Below are positions 7,607 to 17,418 of a DNA stretch of 64,000 bases, in pieces. The position numbers and the translations under genes are program-made. The first letter of the stretch is position 1; each line of letters starts with the position of its first letter. The notes beneath the pieces were generated by a model. The model worked only from the letters and a program-made list of their open reading frames with translations. It did not search any database and had not been told where the DNA came from. This stretch comes from Paraburkholderia sp. FT54 (lineage in GTDB: Bacteria > Pseudomonadota > Gammaproteobacteria > Burkholderiales > Burkholderiaceae), in assembly GCF_031585635.1 (NCBI RefSeq), contig NZ_CP134196.1:1116001-1180000 (forward strand). Reading direction: 5' to 3'.

Positions 7607-9598
7607 TCAATGAGTCGTGCCGCCGCGTCGCAAATAGCGGTACACCGTGTTGCGCGCCAGTCCCAACTCGCGCGCCGCCGCCGACACATTGCCGTCGAGC
7701 CGTTCGAGCGTTTGCGCGATCAGCGTGGCCTGCCATGCCTCCATCTTGCTGGACGCCGGCTGCCCTTGCGTTTGCGCCACGGCGCGAAGCTCATCATAGG
7801 ACTCTGAACCCGCACGCGCTGCCTGCGACCGCACGCACGGCTGAGCCGCGGTGTCGACACAATCCTGCAAGAAGTCGTCGGGCAGATCTTCGAGTTCGAT
7901 CTGTTCCGCGCCCTCGGCCATGATGCTCGCGGTGCGCAACACGTTGGCCAGTTGCCGCAGATTGCCCGGCCAGCGGCATTGCGCGAATCGTTCGAGCACT
8001 TCGGCGGACACGCGACGCGGCAGGCGCTCGCCGTCCGGTTGCAATTCCAGCATGCGCGTGACCAGCGCGCGCAGATCGGTGCGCTCGCGCAGCGCCGGCA
8101 AGGTCACGACGAGTCCGTTGATCCGGTAATACAGGTCTTCGCGGAACGTGCCGGCTTCGATCATCTCGCGCAGGTTGCGGTGGGTCGCGCAGACAATGCG
8201 CAGATCCACGGGAATCGCCCGGGTTCCGCCGAGCGGCACGACGGTGCGCTCCTGCAGCACACGCATCAGGCGTACTTGCTGGGCGAGCGGCATGTCGCCG
8301 ATTTCGTCGAGGAACAACGTGCCGCCGTCGGCCTGCACAATCTTGCCGACGCTGCCGCGTTTCTTCGCGCCAGTGAACGCGCCGTCTTCGTAGCCGAACA
8401 ACTCCGCTTCGATCAGCGTATCCGGCAGTGAGGCGCAGTTCAGCGCGACGAAGGGCGCGGCCCTGCGCGGCGAGTCGTGATGGATGGCCCGCGCGAGCCA
8501 CTCCTTGCCGGTACCGGTCTTGCCGAGCACGAGAATCGGAATATCGCGGCCGCGCAGTTTGGCGACGCGCCGCAGGATCGCGGCGACTTGCGCGTCGCCG
8601 GTGTCGAGCGTTTCAAGCCTGGCAAGCTGCGCGGGATCGATGCAGCGCGACGCATGACGCGCGTCGCCGGGCAGTGGCCCGCGCGATGTTCCGGCGAGGC
8701 CTTCCGTTGGCCCGACATAGCGGGGCGCCGTATATTCGCCGCGCGCCACTACCCGCACGCCGCTTGGCAGCGTCAACAGAATGCTCTCGCCGGGCGCGCG
8801 TGCGATCTGCTGCAACAGCCTCGCGAAGGCCACGCCGAACAGCGCATCGAAGGGTTGCCGTTGCAGCTCGGCGAGCGGTTGCCCGAATTGAAACAACGCA
8901 CTGCGATTGGCCGACAGAAACGTGCCGTCCGGCGCGAACGCCGCGAGCCCTTCGAACAGCGTGCCGATGAATTCCGCGCGCGCGTGAAAGTGCACGCGAA
9001 TCGCGTCGACGAATTGATTGGAGAACAGATGATTTTCGATCATCTGCGCCGACATCCTGACGAGCGCGAGCGTGTGCTTATGGAAGCCGCGCGTATCGCC
9101 GCTCACGTCGAGCGCGCCGATGGTGCGCCCGAACGGATCGGCAATTGGCGCGCAGGAGCAGGTGAGGATACGGTTGGCGTGCAGGAAGTGTTCGCCCGCG
9201 TGCACGACGGTCGGCTGTCCGTCGACGAGCGCGGTGCCGATCGCATTGGTGCCGCGATCCGCTTCGGCCCACGACACGCCCGGACACAGCGCGACGCGAT
9301 TGGCCTTTTCGACGAAGTCGCTGTCGCCGAGACTGTGCAGGATCACGCCGTGATTGTCGGTGAGCAGCACCATGCTTTGCGTATCGACGATCTGCGCATG
9401 CAGCGTCTCCATAACAGGAAGCGCATGCGTAAACAGCGATTGGTTGCGATCGACGAGCTCGCGCAGCGCGGGCCGGGGCAGAGGATGAAAGTCGGGGGTT
9501 TCCGACGCGCGCAGGCCGATTTCGAGCGAGCGGGTGTGAGCTTGCGCGATGACATCGGGCCGACCCATGGCGGGCGGCGTGGCGGAACGTTGGGTCAA
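7607..9598 (-). CDS. sigma-54-dependent activator, AcoR type
   Basis: The TTG at 9598 is preferred because GGAGA lies 7 bases upstream (an ATG at 9568 is also possible), giving about 663 residues. The order is an N-terminal sensory GAF region (PVMETLHAQIVDTQSMVLLT, then ADRGTNAIGTALVDGQPTVV), a PAS-like segment, the AAA+ domain with Walker A GKTGTGKEW, the sigma-54 contact loop GAFTGA, Walker B GTLFLDEIGD and RWPGNLRQL, and a Fis-type HTH (GNVSAAARELGLARNTVYRY). The architecture is that of AcoR, which drives acetoin or diol catabolism from -24/-12 promoters. The nearby target is not evident; the ferredoxin gene follows. Confidence 0.92.
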   Translation of the reverse strand: MTQRSATPPAMGRPDVIAQAHTRSLEIGLRASETPDFHPLPRPALRELVDRNQSLFTHALPVMETLHAQIVDTQSMVLLTDNHGVILHSLGDSDFVEKANRVALCPGVSWAEADRGTNAIGTALVDGQPTVVHAGEHFLHANRILTCSCAPIADPFGRTIGALDVSGDTRGFHKHTLALVRMSAQMIENHLFSNQFVDAIRVHFHARAEFIGTLFEGLAAFAPDGTFLSANRSALFQFGQPLAELQRQPFDALFGVAFARLLQQIARAPGESILLTLPSGVRVVARGEYTAPRYVGPTEGLAGTSRGPLPGDARHASRCIDPAQLARLETLDTGDAQVAAILRRVAKLRGRDIPILVLGKTGTGKEWLARAIHHDSPRRAAPFVALNCASLPDTLIEAELFGYEDGAFTGAKKRGSVGKIVQADGGTLFLDEIGDMPLAQQVRLMRVLQERTVVPLGGTRAIPVDLRIVCATHRNLREMIEAGTFREDLYYRINGLVVTLPALRERTDLRALVTRMLELQPDGERLPRRVSAEVLERFAQCRWPGNLRQLANVLRTASIMAEGAEQIELEDLPDDFLQDCVDTAAQPCVRSQAARAGSESYDELRAVAQTQGQPASSKMEAWQATLIAQTLERLDGNVSAAARELGLARNTVYRYLRRGGTTH

Positions 9599-9999
9599 GG
9601 CATGTCTCCGGGAAACGGACACGGCGGGTACGTTGCCCTCCGCTCGATGCCGCAGCGCAACATGCGCGCACACGGCCGAACACCGATAGTACAGGACGAA
9701 TCGCGCGGCGCATGGCAGGGAAAAAACGGAGGCGGCGCGGCGCGCCGTGCCGCAGAAAAACGCGCAGGGCACCAAAATCAGGCAAACGGCAAGGAAAACT
9801 TGCGCCACGCCCGAAGTCGTCTAAAGTGAATCAAATCACCTCCGCGGGCCGCGAACTATTCCGCCGCCGCATTCAGGTGACGAGCCCGCGTCGTCGGCAT
9901 TGGACAAGGAGGTTGGCGCCAGCGACGCGATCAGACGCAACCGGCGCGCGCACTACCCGGCTACACCATGCGCAGCACCTACCTTCCAGGTGAACTCCC
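9599..9999. other. divergent intergenic region, 401 bases
   Basis: Separates the AcoR-type activator (minus) from the DUF1488 gene (plus). A 93-codon frame at 9712-9993 is Arg/Lys-rich with no family resemblance and is not considered a gene. No clear -24/-12 element was found. Confidence 0.45.
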
Positions 10000-10290
10000 A
10001 TGCAGATCCTTTTCCCGAATGAAACTCCTGAATATTCAGGTCGCGAACTCACCTTGGCGTTCCCGGCGATGGTCGATGGGCAGAGGGTGGAATGCATGAT
10101 CACGGCGGAGGCACTGGAAGACCACTTCGGCGCCGCGTCGCCGCGTCTGGAGGACATGGTCGGCGCATTCGACATGCACCGCCCAAGGATCGAAGCCGCT
10201 ACGCGACGCCTGATATCGGAAACCCGGGCGCAATGTCTCGTGCTGAGAAGCGGCTATGTGCGCTTCTACGAAGCCAACTGGCGCAATTGA
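10000..10290 (+). CDS. DUF1488 family protein
   Basis: 96 residues starting MQILFPNETPEYSGRELTLA, then FPAMVDGQRVECMITAEALE, an acidic helix and RLISETRAQCLVLRSGYVRF. The conserved F-x-G-x2-V-x-C-x-IT and helix pattern is that of the DUF1488 family of small cytosolic proteins. Function is unknown. It stands alone between two minus-strand genes. Confidence 0.8.
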   Translation: MQILFPNETPEYSGRELTLAFPAMVDGQRVECMITAEALEDHFGAASPRLEDMVGAFDMHRPRIEAATRRLISETRAQCLVLRSGYVRFYEANWRN

Positions 10291-10442
10291 CCGAGGCTGA
10301 GGACGTCTGCGACGTCCGTCAACGCCGCAAGCAGAAAGCCGCGCAAGAAGCAGAAGCCCAGCAAACCCACGCGCGGCATCGATCATTCAAACCGTCCGCG
10401 GCCACGCGTGCCGCTGGCGTGCGAATTTGAGCGCGGGCGCGC

Positions 10443-10973
10443 TCAGATCATCCGCCGCAGTGTCCTGTCCTTGAAGACCACGTGATGCGCGATCGCCGCC
10501 AACGCGTGCAAGCCGATCACCCAATAGAACGCATTGCCGAGCCATTCGTGCACCGTCTTGAGCAACGGCTGCGCGACAGGATCGGCGCCGACCAGCGTGT
10601 AATCGATGTTGACCCACGCCAGCGTGACCGGATGGCCACCGGTGTTGATCATCAGGATGCCGAGCAGCGGCTGGACGAAGATGAAAATGTACAAAGCGAG
10701 ATGCGCGGCCCGCGCCAGAAAGGCGAGCAGCCGGTTGCCGTCGACTTCGGCGGGCGCGCCGGCCCACAGTCGCCAGAGCAGACGCAAACACGCCAGCCCC
10801 AGCACCAGCGTGCCGCACCAGAAATGCACGCTGCTCCAGAGCGCGCGGCTGTCGCTACCTTTGGGCCCGCGAATTTCGATCGCCAGATAAGCCAGCGCGA
10901 TCAGCAGAAACATGGCCCAGTGGAAAAAAATGGCGGGCGCCGAATAGCGGTCCGAGGTGCGGCTGTAAGGCAT
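10443..10973 (-). CDS. cytochrome b561 (CybB/YodB type)
   Basis: The start at 10973 (MPYSRTSDRYS) has GGGAG 8 bases upstream; a longer start at 11015 lacks a site. The 176 residues carry four transmembrane helices. The b561 haem-ligand histidines are in the FFHWAMFLLIALAYLAIEIR helix, the WSSVHFWCGTLVLGLACLRL helix and the last two helices (AAHLALYIF and IGLHALAAIAHHVVF). It is an inner-membrane dihaem cytochrome that shuttles electrons from ubiquinol, for example to superoxide or periplasmic partners. It lies 136 bases downstream of the NCS2 permease on the same strand. Confidence 0.9.
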   Translation of the reverse strand: MPYSRTSDRYSAPAIFFHWAMFLLIALAYLAIEIRGPKGSDSRALWSSVHFWCGTLVLGLACLRLLWRLWAGAPAEVDGNRLLAFLARAAHLALYIFIFVQPLLGILMINTGGHPVTLAWVNIDYTLVGADPVAQPLLKTVHEWLGNAFYWVIGLHALAAIAHHVVFKDRTLRRMI

Positions 10974-11109
10974 GTAAGGGACTCCCGTGTCCTGGTCAAT
11001 CGTTCTTTGAATCATCAGATGATAAACGGTGCCCGGCCGGAATGGGCACCGTCAATAAAACCGTTGTTGATCCAGACCCGGATGGAATCGACGAGCGTCC
11101 CCGCCGTGC

Positions 11110-12411
11110 CTATTCGCTGCCGAGATAGAAATAGCGGAACAGGAAAATCGCCGCGATGATCCATACCACCAGCTTCACTTTGCGCGCCTGGCCGGTCAAC
11201 AGTTTCAGGCCCGCATATGAGATGAAGCCGAACGCGACGCCATTGGCGATCGAATAGGTGAAGGGCATCAGCAGCGCGGTGAGCGCGGCCGGTACGACTT
11301 CGGTGGCGTCGTCCCACGGCAGGTCGAGCATTTCGCGCAGCATCAGGCACGACACGTACAGCAGGGCTGGAGCCGTCGCATAGCCGGGCACCACGCCCGC
11401 CAGCGGCGCGAAAAAGAGCGCCGCGAGGAACAGCACGGCCACGGTGATGGCCGTCACGCCCGTGCGTCCGCCCGCTTGCACGCCCGATGCGCTTTCGATA
11501 TACGCGGTGGTCGACGAGGTGCCCAGCATCGAGCCGGCCAGAATCGCCGTGCTGTCGGCAAGCAGCGCGCGGTTCAGGCGGTGCATCTTGCCTTCCACCA
11601 GCAGCCCGGCGCGATTGGCCACGCCCATCAGCGTGCCGGTCGCGTCGAACAGTTCGACGAGGAAGAACACGAGGATCACGTTCAGCACGCCGCCCGACAG
11701 CGCGCCGCGAATGTCGAGCTGGAACAGCGTCGGCGAAATGGACGGCGGCGCGGAAACGATGCCGTGGAACTGATTGCCGCCGAAGAAAAAGCTCAGCACC
11801 GTCACGCCGACAATCCCGATCAGGATCGAGCCGCGCACCCGCAGATGGTCCAGCGTGACGATCGCGAAGAAGCCGATCACCGCGAGAATCACGTGCGGGT
11901 TGTGCAGATCGCCGAGTGTCACGAGCGTGGCCGGACTGCCGACCACCACACCGGCCGACTTCAGCGAAATGATCGCGAGAAAGAGGCCGATGCCGCCCGT
12001 GATGGCAATGCGTATTGAATGCGGAATGCCGTTGACGATCACTTCACGCACGCGAAACAGCGTGACGATCAGGAACAGGCAGCCGGACACGAATACCGCG
12101 CCGAGCGCGGCCTGCCACGTGAACCCCATGCCTTTGACGACGGTGTACGCGAAGTACGCGTTCAGGCCCATGCCCGGCGCGAGCGCGATCGGATAGTTCG
12201 CATAGAGTCCCATGATCAGCGAGGCGAGCGCGGCCACGATGCAGGTCGCGACGAACACCGCGTCCTTCGGCATGCCGGCGTCGCCGAGAATCGCCGGGTT
12301 GACGAAGATGATGTAGGCCATCGTCAGGAAGGTGGTCAGTCCGGCGAGCACTTCGGTGCGCAGGTTGGTGCCGGCGGCTTCGAAGCCGAAGTAGCGTTTT
12401 ATGGAGTCCAT
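11110..12411 (-). CDS. NCS2-family purine (adenine/guanine/hypoxanthine) permease
   Basis: 433 residues with 12-14 predicted membrane helices. Family signatures include EVLAGLTTFLTMAYIIFVNP at the N-terminus, ALAPGMGLNAYFAYTVVKGM around residue 80, and LGTSSTTAYIESASGVQAGG near residue 300. The latter is the substrate-site loop of AzgA/PbuG-type proton-coupled purine importers. The length is normal for that subgroup, which is shorter than the UraA/XanQ group in its N-terminus. Transcribed alone, followed by the cytochrome gene. Confidence 0.9.
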   Translation of the reverse strand: MDSIKRYFGFEAAGTNLRTEVLAGLTTFLTMAYIIFVNPAILGDAGMPKDAVFVATCIVAALASLIMGLYANYPIALAPGMGLNAYFAYTVVKGMGFTWQAALGAVFVSGCLFLIVTLFRVREVIVNGIPHSIRIAITGGIGLFLAIISLKSAGVVVGSPATLVTLGDLHNPHVILAVIGFFAIVTLDHLRVRGSILIGIVGVTVLSFFFGGNQFHGIVSAPPSISPTLFQLDIRGALSGGVLNVILVFFLVELFDATGTLMGVANRAGLLVEGKMHRLNRALLADSTAILAGSMLGTSSTTAYIESASGVQAGGRTGVTAITVAVLFLAALFFAPLAGVVPGYATAPALLYVSCLMLREMLDLPWDDATEVVPAALTALLMPFTYSIANGVAFGFISYAGLKLLTGQARKVKLVVWIIAAIFLFRYFYLGSE

Positions 12412-12549
12412 GAGGCGGGTCTCTCGTCGTTCAGGAAGCGTTTTTTGTGGTCGGGCGGTAAATGCGCCGCGTCGCCGGAGTTACGGGCGGATTGTAGTCA
12501 GGATTGGCGGCGGCGTGCCGTATTGTGTGGCTGAGCGGCTGTTAAAGGC

Positions 12550-13047
12550 TCATACGGTGGGCGGTTCATCGGGAGATTGTGGCGCGGGCGCATCAGCCTG
12601 CGGCCGTTGGCGCGCCAGCCAGCGGTCGAGTTCGCCCGCGAAGCTCTTGCTGTCACGCGGGCTGAACGCGGCCGGGCCGCCGGTATCGACGCCGCTGCCG
12701 CGCAACTGGTCGAGCATCGAACGCATGCGCAGGCGTTCTTCGATCGTGCCGGGCGTGTACCAGTTGCCGCGCGGATCGAGCGCCTGCGCGTTCCTCGCCA
12801 GCACGGCGGCGGCGAGCGGGATGTCGGCGGTGATCACGAGGTCGCCCGCCGCGACACGTTCGGCGATGAGGTCGTCGGCGGCGTCGAAGCCGGCCGGCAC
12901 CTGGATCGCGCGGATCAGCGGCGAGGGCGGCACGCGCAGAAACGAGTTGGCGACCAGCGTCAGCGTCATGCCGGTGCGGCGCGCGGCGCGGTACAGCATT
13001 TCCTTGATCACGACCGGACAGGCGTCGGCGTCAACCCAGATTGACAT
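12550..13047 (-). CDS. YaiI/YqxD family protein (DUF188, PIN-like)
   Basis: The ATG at 13047 gives 165 residues beginning [20 protein letters not shown], the diagnostic start of this family. Conserved segments follow: [35 protein letters not shown] and [20 protein letters not shown]. The acidic residues suggest a PIN-fold nuclease, but activity has not been established for the family. The C-terminal 20 residues are Pro/Asp-rich and variable. An 8-base repeat tract lies about 90 bases upstream of the start. Confidence 0.92.
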   Translation of the reverse strand: MSIWVDADACPVVIKEMLYRAARRTGMTLTLVANSFLRVPPSPLIRAIQVPAGFDAADDLIAERVAAGDLVITADIPLAAAVLARNAQALDPRGNWYTPGTIEERLRMRSMLDQLRGSGVDTGGPAAFSPRDSKSFAGELDRWLARQRPQADAPAPQSPDEPPTV

Positions 13048-13135
13048 GGTTCGGTTTCCGGCTGCGGGTTGTCGAAGGGGCGAGATGATACCTTGCCAGC
13101 GCACGAGGCGGCGCGGCAAGCGAATTTATGATGTG

Positions 13136-13191
13136 GCGGAGAAGCGGAGAAGCGGAGAAGCGGAGAAGCGGAGAAGCGGAGAAGCGGAGAA
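13136..13191. repeat. 8-bp tandem repeat GCGGAGAA x7
   Basis: Seven exact copies of GCGGAGAA run from 13136 to 13191, followed by a broken copy (GCGGG). Eight is not a multiple of three, so slippage would change spacing or frame. The tract lies 88 bases upstream of the YaiI/YqxD start and 82 bases past the end of the DUF4148 gene, i.e. in the leader or promoter zone of the former. Confidence 0.95.
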
Positions 13192-13272
13192 GCGGGAAAG
13201 GCATGGGGGGCCAACCGCGCCCGCGACCGTTGCAGTCGCAGGCAGCCCCGCATGCCACGCGGCAGCTGGCGC

Positions 13273-13533
13273 TTACTGCGCCATCGTCCCACCCGACTCC
13301 TGCGCCCGCCGTGCCGCGACGATGCGGCCCGCGCGTTGCGCATTGTCCGGATAGTCGATCCAGTCGAGCGGATCGTAGCCGGCGGCACGCCATTCGGCCA
13401 GGTCGGCCTTCACCTGCGCGCGCGTTTTCGGCGCCGACGGATCGTAAGGCCGCGCCGAAGTCTGCGCAAACGCGGTGCTCATGCTGACGGCGGCCAACAG
13501 CGCGCCGAGTCCAACTCGAGAAACGATTTTCAT
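13273..13533 (-). CDS. secreted DUF4148 family protein
   Basis: 86 residues with a clear signal peptide MKIVSRVGLGALLAAVSMST ending AFA|QT, then a short mature part KTRAQVKADLAEWRAAGYDP and a basic tail. The mature segment KTRAxVxADLxxxxxAGYxP is the DUF4148 signature, a family largely confined to Burkholderiaceae and usually present in many copies. These are small periplasmic proteins of unknown function. Single gene with a ribosome site (GGAGCTTGTC) before the ATG. Confidence 0.9.
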   Translation of the reverse strand: MKIVSRVGLGALLAAVSMSTAFAQTSARPYDPSAPKTRAQVKADLAEWRAAGYDPLDWIDYPDNAQRAGRIVAARRAQESGGTMAQ

Positions 13534-13625
13534 GACAAGCTCCTATGGAGCGGTTAAAAACGACCCCGGCATTTTAGTTTTGGTACGCATTTCGAGTAAG
13601 GCGATTGAAGGCAATGCACCATTTC

Positions 13626-13646
13626 GCCCGGTGAATCAAACCGGGC
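13626..13646. other. hairpin after slipin operon
   Basis: GCCCGGT and ACCGGGC arms with a 7-base loop lie 17 bases past the minus-strand slipin stop. There is no T run, so it may only be a 3-prime stabilising hairpin. Confidence 0.35.
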
Positions 13647-13662
13647 TGAATGATTCTGCGAC

Positions 13663-14436
13663 TCACGGCACCGACGGTTTGCTGAAGCGGTCCAACACGG
13701 CACTGAGCAGGTCGATCGGCAGCGGGAAAACGATCGTCGAATTCTTGTCGGCGGCAATCGTCGTGAGGGTTTGCAGGTAGCGCAACTGCATCGCCTGGGG
13801 CTGGCGCGACAGCGTCTGCGCCGCTTCCAGCAGATGCTGCGAGGCCTGCAACTCGCCTTCCGCGTGAATCACCTTGGCGCGCCGTTCGCGTTCGGCTTCG
13901 GCCTGGCGGGCAATTGCGCGGATCATCGTTTCATTGATATCCACATGCTTGATTTCCACGATCGACACCTTGATGCCCCACGCGTCGGTCTGCGAGTCGA
14001 GCACTTTCTGGATGTCGGCGTTCAATTGCTCACGTTCCGCCAGCAGTTCGTCGAGTTCGTGCTTGCCGAGCACCGCGCGCAACGTGGTCTGCGATAACTG
14101 GCTGGTCGCTTCGAAGTAACGCGCCACCTGAATCACCGCTTTCTCCGGATCGACCACGCGGAAGTACACCACGGCGTTGACCTTCACCGAGACGTTGTCG
14201 CGCGTGATCACGTCTTGCGGCGGCACGTCGAACACGACGGTGCGCAGATCCATGCGCACGGCCTGCTGCACGATCGGAATGATCAGCACGAGCCCCGGTC
14301 CCTTGACCTTCCAGAAACGCCCGAGCATGAACACGACGCCGCGTTCGTACTCGCGAAAAATCCGTATCGATGAAGCAATCAGCGCGGCCGCCAGCAGAAT
14401 CAGAATGCTGCTGAAGCCGAATGTGAAACCGATCAT
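13663..14436 (-). CDS. slipin (stomatin-like SPFH protein)
   Basis: 257 residues from the ATG at 14436. One N-terminal membrane hairpin ([20 protein letters not shown]) is followed by [20 protein letters not shown], the entry to the SPFH/Band 7 domain. Further motifs are [40 protein letters not shown] and a coiled coil [20 protein letters not shown]. Slipins form membrane microdomain rings with NfeD proteases. The start overlaps the end of the NfeD gene by four bases (ATGA), so the two are translationally coupled. Confidence 0.93.
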   Translation of the reverse strand: MIGFTFGFSSILILLAAALIASSIRIFREYERGVVFMLGRFWKVKGPGLVLIIPIVQQAVRMDLRTVVFDVPPQDVITRDNVSVKVNAVVYFRVVDPEKAVIQVARYFEATSQLSQTTLRAVLGKHELDELLAEREQLNADIQKVLDSQTDAWGIKVSIVEIKHVDINETMIRAIARQAEAERERRAKVIHAEGELQASQHLLEAAQTLSRQPQAMQLRYLQTLTTIAADKNSTIVFPLPIDLLSAVLDRFSKPSVP

Positions 14437-16025
14437 GAGCGTTCTCCTTGTTGTCGTGCTTCCGCGGGCACCACGGTCAACGTCAGGCCGCGCCGCGCGG
14501 TGACGCGCACCGCATGGCCCGCCGCGACCGGGGCCGTGCTGGACACCCGCCAGCGTTCCCCATGCACTTGTGCCCAACCGGCCAGCGCGCCGTCCGCCGT
14601 GACGTCCCCGGGCAACAGGCCGCCGTCGAGCACCACGCCGACACTGCCGATCAGCGCTTCGGAACCCGTCACCACCGGACGGCGCCGCGCGCGCAGCGCG
14701 AGTCGCGACACGCCCAGCACGAACACGACGCTGAAGACGGCGACGGCAGCGATCATCGGCAGAGGGACGCCGTAGCCGGGCACGTCGGTATCGATCAGCA
14801 TCAGCGCGCCGATCACGAACGCGACCACGCCGCCGAAGCCGAGCGAACCGAAGGTCGGCAGAAACGCCTCGCCGATCAGGAACGCAATGCCGAGAAAGAT
14901 CAGACCGAGGCCGACGTAGTTGATCGGCATCATCTGCATGGCGAACAGGCCGAGCAGCAGGCTGATCGCGCCGACCACGCCGGGCAGCACGAAGCCCGGA
15001 TTGGCGAATTCGAAGAACAGGCCGTACATGCCGATCATCAGCAGGATCAGCGCGACGTTAGGATCGGTGATCACGGCGAGGAAGTGGCTGCGCCAATCGG
15101 CTTCGAGCGTGACGATCGGGGCGCTGGCCGTGTTGAGCTTGCTGTTGCCCGCGCTCGTGACGACCGTGCGGCCGTCCAGCTGGCGCAGCAGATCGGGCAC
15201 ATCGCGCGCATTCAGATCGACGACGTGCTGCGCCAGCGCATCCGCCGCCGACAGGCTCACGGCTTCGCGGACCGCACGCTCGGCCCAGTCGGCGTTGCGC
15301 CCGCGCATCTGCGCGAAACCGCGAATGTAGGCGGCGGCGTCGTGGACCTGCTTGCGCATTTCGGTCGATTGGGTGTCGAGCGGCAGGGCGCTGGCGGAAC
15401 CGGTGGGCGCGGATGCCGCGGGTTTTGCCGACCCGCCACCGCCATCGCCGCCACCGCCGTTGCCGTTGCCGCCGCCAATACCAGGCAAGCCCGGCGTTGC
15501 GCCGCCCGCTGGCGGCTCAGCGCCGCCGACGCCCATCTGGATCGGCGTCGCCGCGCCGAGGTTGGTGCCCGGCGCCATCGCCGCGATGTGGCTCGCGTAG
15601 ACGATATAGGTGCCGGCGCTCGCCGCGCGCGCGCCGCTCGGGGCGATGAAGGTGGCGACCGGCACGGGCGAGGCGAGAATCGCCTTGATGATCTGCCGCA
15701 TCGACGTATCGAGTCCGCCAGGCGTATCGAGTTGCAGCACGGCGAGTTGCGCGCGGTCGTCGGCGGCGCGCTGCAGGCTGCGCACGATGAAGTCGGCGCT
15801 GGCCGGACTGATCGCGCCGTTCACCGGAATGACCACGACGCTATTCGGCGCGACGGCGGCGCGCAGCGTCGCATCGGGTCCATTCGATTCGCACGACGCG
15901 AATCCAAATGCCAAAAGTACGCCGAGCACGGTCATGCCGCGCATCAACCGGCCCACGATATCGCCACGGATAAGCGACATGCGCGAGCCGGACTGCCGGA
16001 ACGGGAGACGTGGATACGTGCTCAT
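14433..16025 (-). CDS. NfeD-family membrane serine protease
   Basis: 530 residues. After a signal/anchor ending FGFASC (possible lipobox) comes the ClpP-like domain: [38 protein letters not shown], and [20 protein letters not shown] with the nucleophilic Ser. This domain is interrupted by a Gly/Pro/Ser-rich insert (about residues 165-215) with long G runs. A four-helix membrane block follows ([20 protein letters not shown] onward), then the C-terminal OB-fold NfeD domain. It cleaves stomatin-type partners in the inner membrane. It is coupled to the downstream slipin. Confidence 0.93.
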   Translation of the reverse strand: MSTYPRLPFRQSGSRMSLIRGDIVGRLMRGMTVLGVLLAFGFASCESNGPDATLRAAVAPNSVVVIPVNGAISPASADFIVRSLQRAADDRAQLAVLQLDTPGGLDTSMRQIIKAILASPVPVATFIAPSGARAASAGTYIVYASHIAAMAPGTNLGAATPIQMGVGGAEPPAGGATPGLPGIGGGNGNGGGGDGGGGSAKPAASAPTGSASALPLDTQSTEMRKQVHDAAAYIRGFAQMRGRNADWAERAVREAVSLSAADALAQHVVDLNARDVPDLLRQLDGRTVVTSAGNSKLNTASAPIVTLEADWRSHFLAVITDPNVALILLMIGMYGLFFEFANPGFVLPGVVGAISLLLGLFAMQMMPINYVGLGLIFLGIAFLIGEAFLPTFGSLGFGGVVAFVIGALMLIDTDVPGYGVPLPMIAAVAVFSVVFVLGVSRLALRARRRPVVTGSEALIGSVGVVLDGGLLPGDVTADGALAGWAQVHGERWRVSSTAPVAAGHAVRVTARRGLTLTVVPAEARQQGERS

Positions 16026-16109
16026 CGCTGACGGCTGCCGCGCGCGGCCGATGCATATCGACTGGCGCGGGCCGATACCCCAAAAGAAGGCTGGCCTGCT
16101 CTCAACAGC

Positions 16110-17147
16110 TTAGTCCGATTCCGCGCGGCGCGTGAAATCCGCGCGCGCCGGCCGGTAATCGGTCGGCCGCATGCCGGTCCATTTGCGAAACGCGCGATGA
16201 AACGCGCTCGGTTCGGCAAAGCCCACCGAGGTCGCGATGTCGGCGATGGTGCGGTCGGTGTCCTGCAATTCGCCGATCGCTATGTCGCGCCGCAGGTCGT
16301 CCTTGATCGACTGATACGTATAGCCTTCCTGTTTCAGGCGCCGCCGCATGGTGGCCTCGGCGACGTGCAGGCGTTCGGCCATCTGATCGGCGGCGGGCCA
16401 GCCGGCCATCGGCATGGCGCGCAGCATCTTGCGCACGCGCGCCGCGAGCGAGCCGGGATTGCGGTACTTCACGATGAAGCTGCCGGGGGCATCGCGCAGG
16501 AACGGTTTGACCGATTTGGTCGTCTGGATCACCGGCAGGTCGAGAAACGCCGGCGCGAGATCCACGTACGATTCGGCCTGATCGAAGCTCATGTGATCGC
16601 AGAACATCAGCCGGTATTCGTGCGCGGCGGGCGGCTCGGCGCAGCGAAAGCGCGCCTCGAGCAGCGGAATGCGCCGCCCGACGAGCCAGCACAACAACCC
16701 GTACACGAGAATGAAGTAGGTCGCGTAGGCGAACATGGCCGGCGGCGGCGCGCCGGCGTTTTCCACGAAGCGCAGGCGCACGCGCTGCGCGTCCGTTTCG
16801 ATCCGCGCGCCGAGATCGTCCAGCACCAGCCGCATGAAACCGACGGCGCGCGCCAGCGCCTGCGCGCCATTGCGCGCGGTGAGCGCCGTCTGCGTCATGG
16901 CGATGAAGCTGCCGCTTTTCATGCGATGCGAATCCTGGCCGAAGAACTCGTCGTCGAGCGCGTGCGCAATGGCGGCCCACAGCGCGCCGTATTGCGCCGA
17001 CGACACCCGGCTTTTCGGCGACGCCAGCATCGGCGCCGCGATGCCGGCGGCTTCGGCGAGCGGCAACGCGTCGAGGCCGCGCGAGCGCGCCAGCGCGAGC
17101 GCTTCCTCGACCATGCTGACGGAAATCGTCCCTTTATCGTTTTTCAT
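16110..17147 (-). CDS. AraC-family regulator (OruR/MmsR-like, arabinose-binding_2 N-domain)
   Basis: 345 residues from the ATG at 17147. The N-terminal approximately 230 residues have the ligand-domain pattern of OruR/ArgR-type AraC proteins (LPLAEAAGIAAPMLASPKSR, FGQDSHRMKSGSF). The C-terminal two HTHs are MAERLHVAEATMRRRLKQEG and RTIADIATSVGFAEPSAFHR, ending FRKWTGMRPTDYR. It is divergent from the acyl-CoA dehydrogenase-led valine operon. In Pseudomonas an AraC-type MmsR controls mmsAB, so this gene is a good candidate for the local activator. That role is inferred from position. Confidence 0.88.
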   Translation of the reverse strand: MKNDKGTISVSMVEEALALARSRGLDALPLAEAAGIAAPMLASPKSRVSSAQYGALWAAIAHALDDEFFGQDSHRMKSGSFIAMTQTALTARNGAQALARAVGFMRLVLDDLGARIETDAQRVRLRFVENAGAPPPAMFAYATYFILVYGLLCWLVGRRIPLLEARFRCAEPPAAHEYRLMFCDHMSFDQAESYVDLAPAFLDLPVIQTTKSVKPFLRDAPGSFIVKYRNPGSLAARVRKMLRAMPMAGWPAADQMAERLHVAEATMRRRLKQEGYTYQSIKDDLRRDIAIGELQDTDRTIADIATSVGFAEPSAFHRAFRKWTGMRPTDYRPARADFTRRAESD

Positions 17148-17418
17148 GCGCGTCCGGCGAATCGAGTCAAGCTGGCAAAAGCGCTCAGCATTTTCCCTGC
17201 GGTGATTCGCCAAGTCCTTGAAATTGCGGGTTGGGTTGGTCTTGCATCGTACCAGTATGGCAAATGCGCTCAATCAGAATGATCGGGCTGAGCATCGAAC
17301 CTGTCCAGCGGCTTGCCTACACTTGGTCTCAACCGATCGCGCACCGCGTGGCGTGGGAGACCCCGCCACCGGGCGGCACACGAGCCGCGATCAGACGCAC
17401 AGCACAGGACCGGGCGCC

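Noticed and set aside
9712..9993. 93-codon Arg/Lys-rich frame before the DUF1488 gene
   Set aside because: No homology pattern and no ribosome site. It lies in the divergent promoter region.
10482..11159. Long open frames opposite the cytochrome b561 and NCS2 genes
   Set aside because: They are antisense shadows caused by high GC. The true genes have family motifs.
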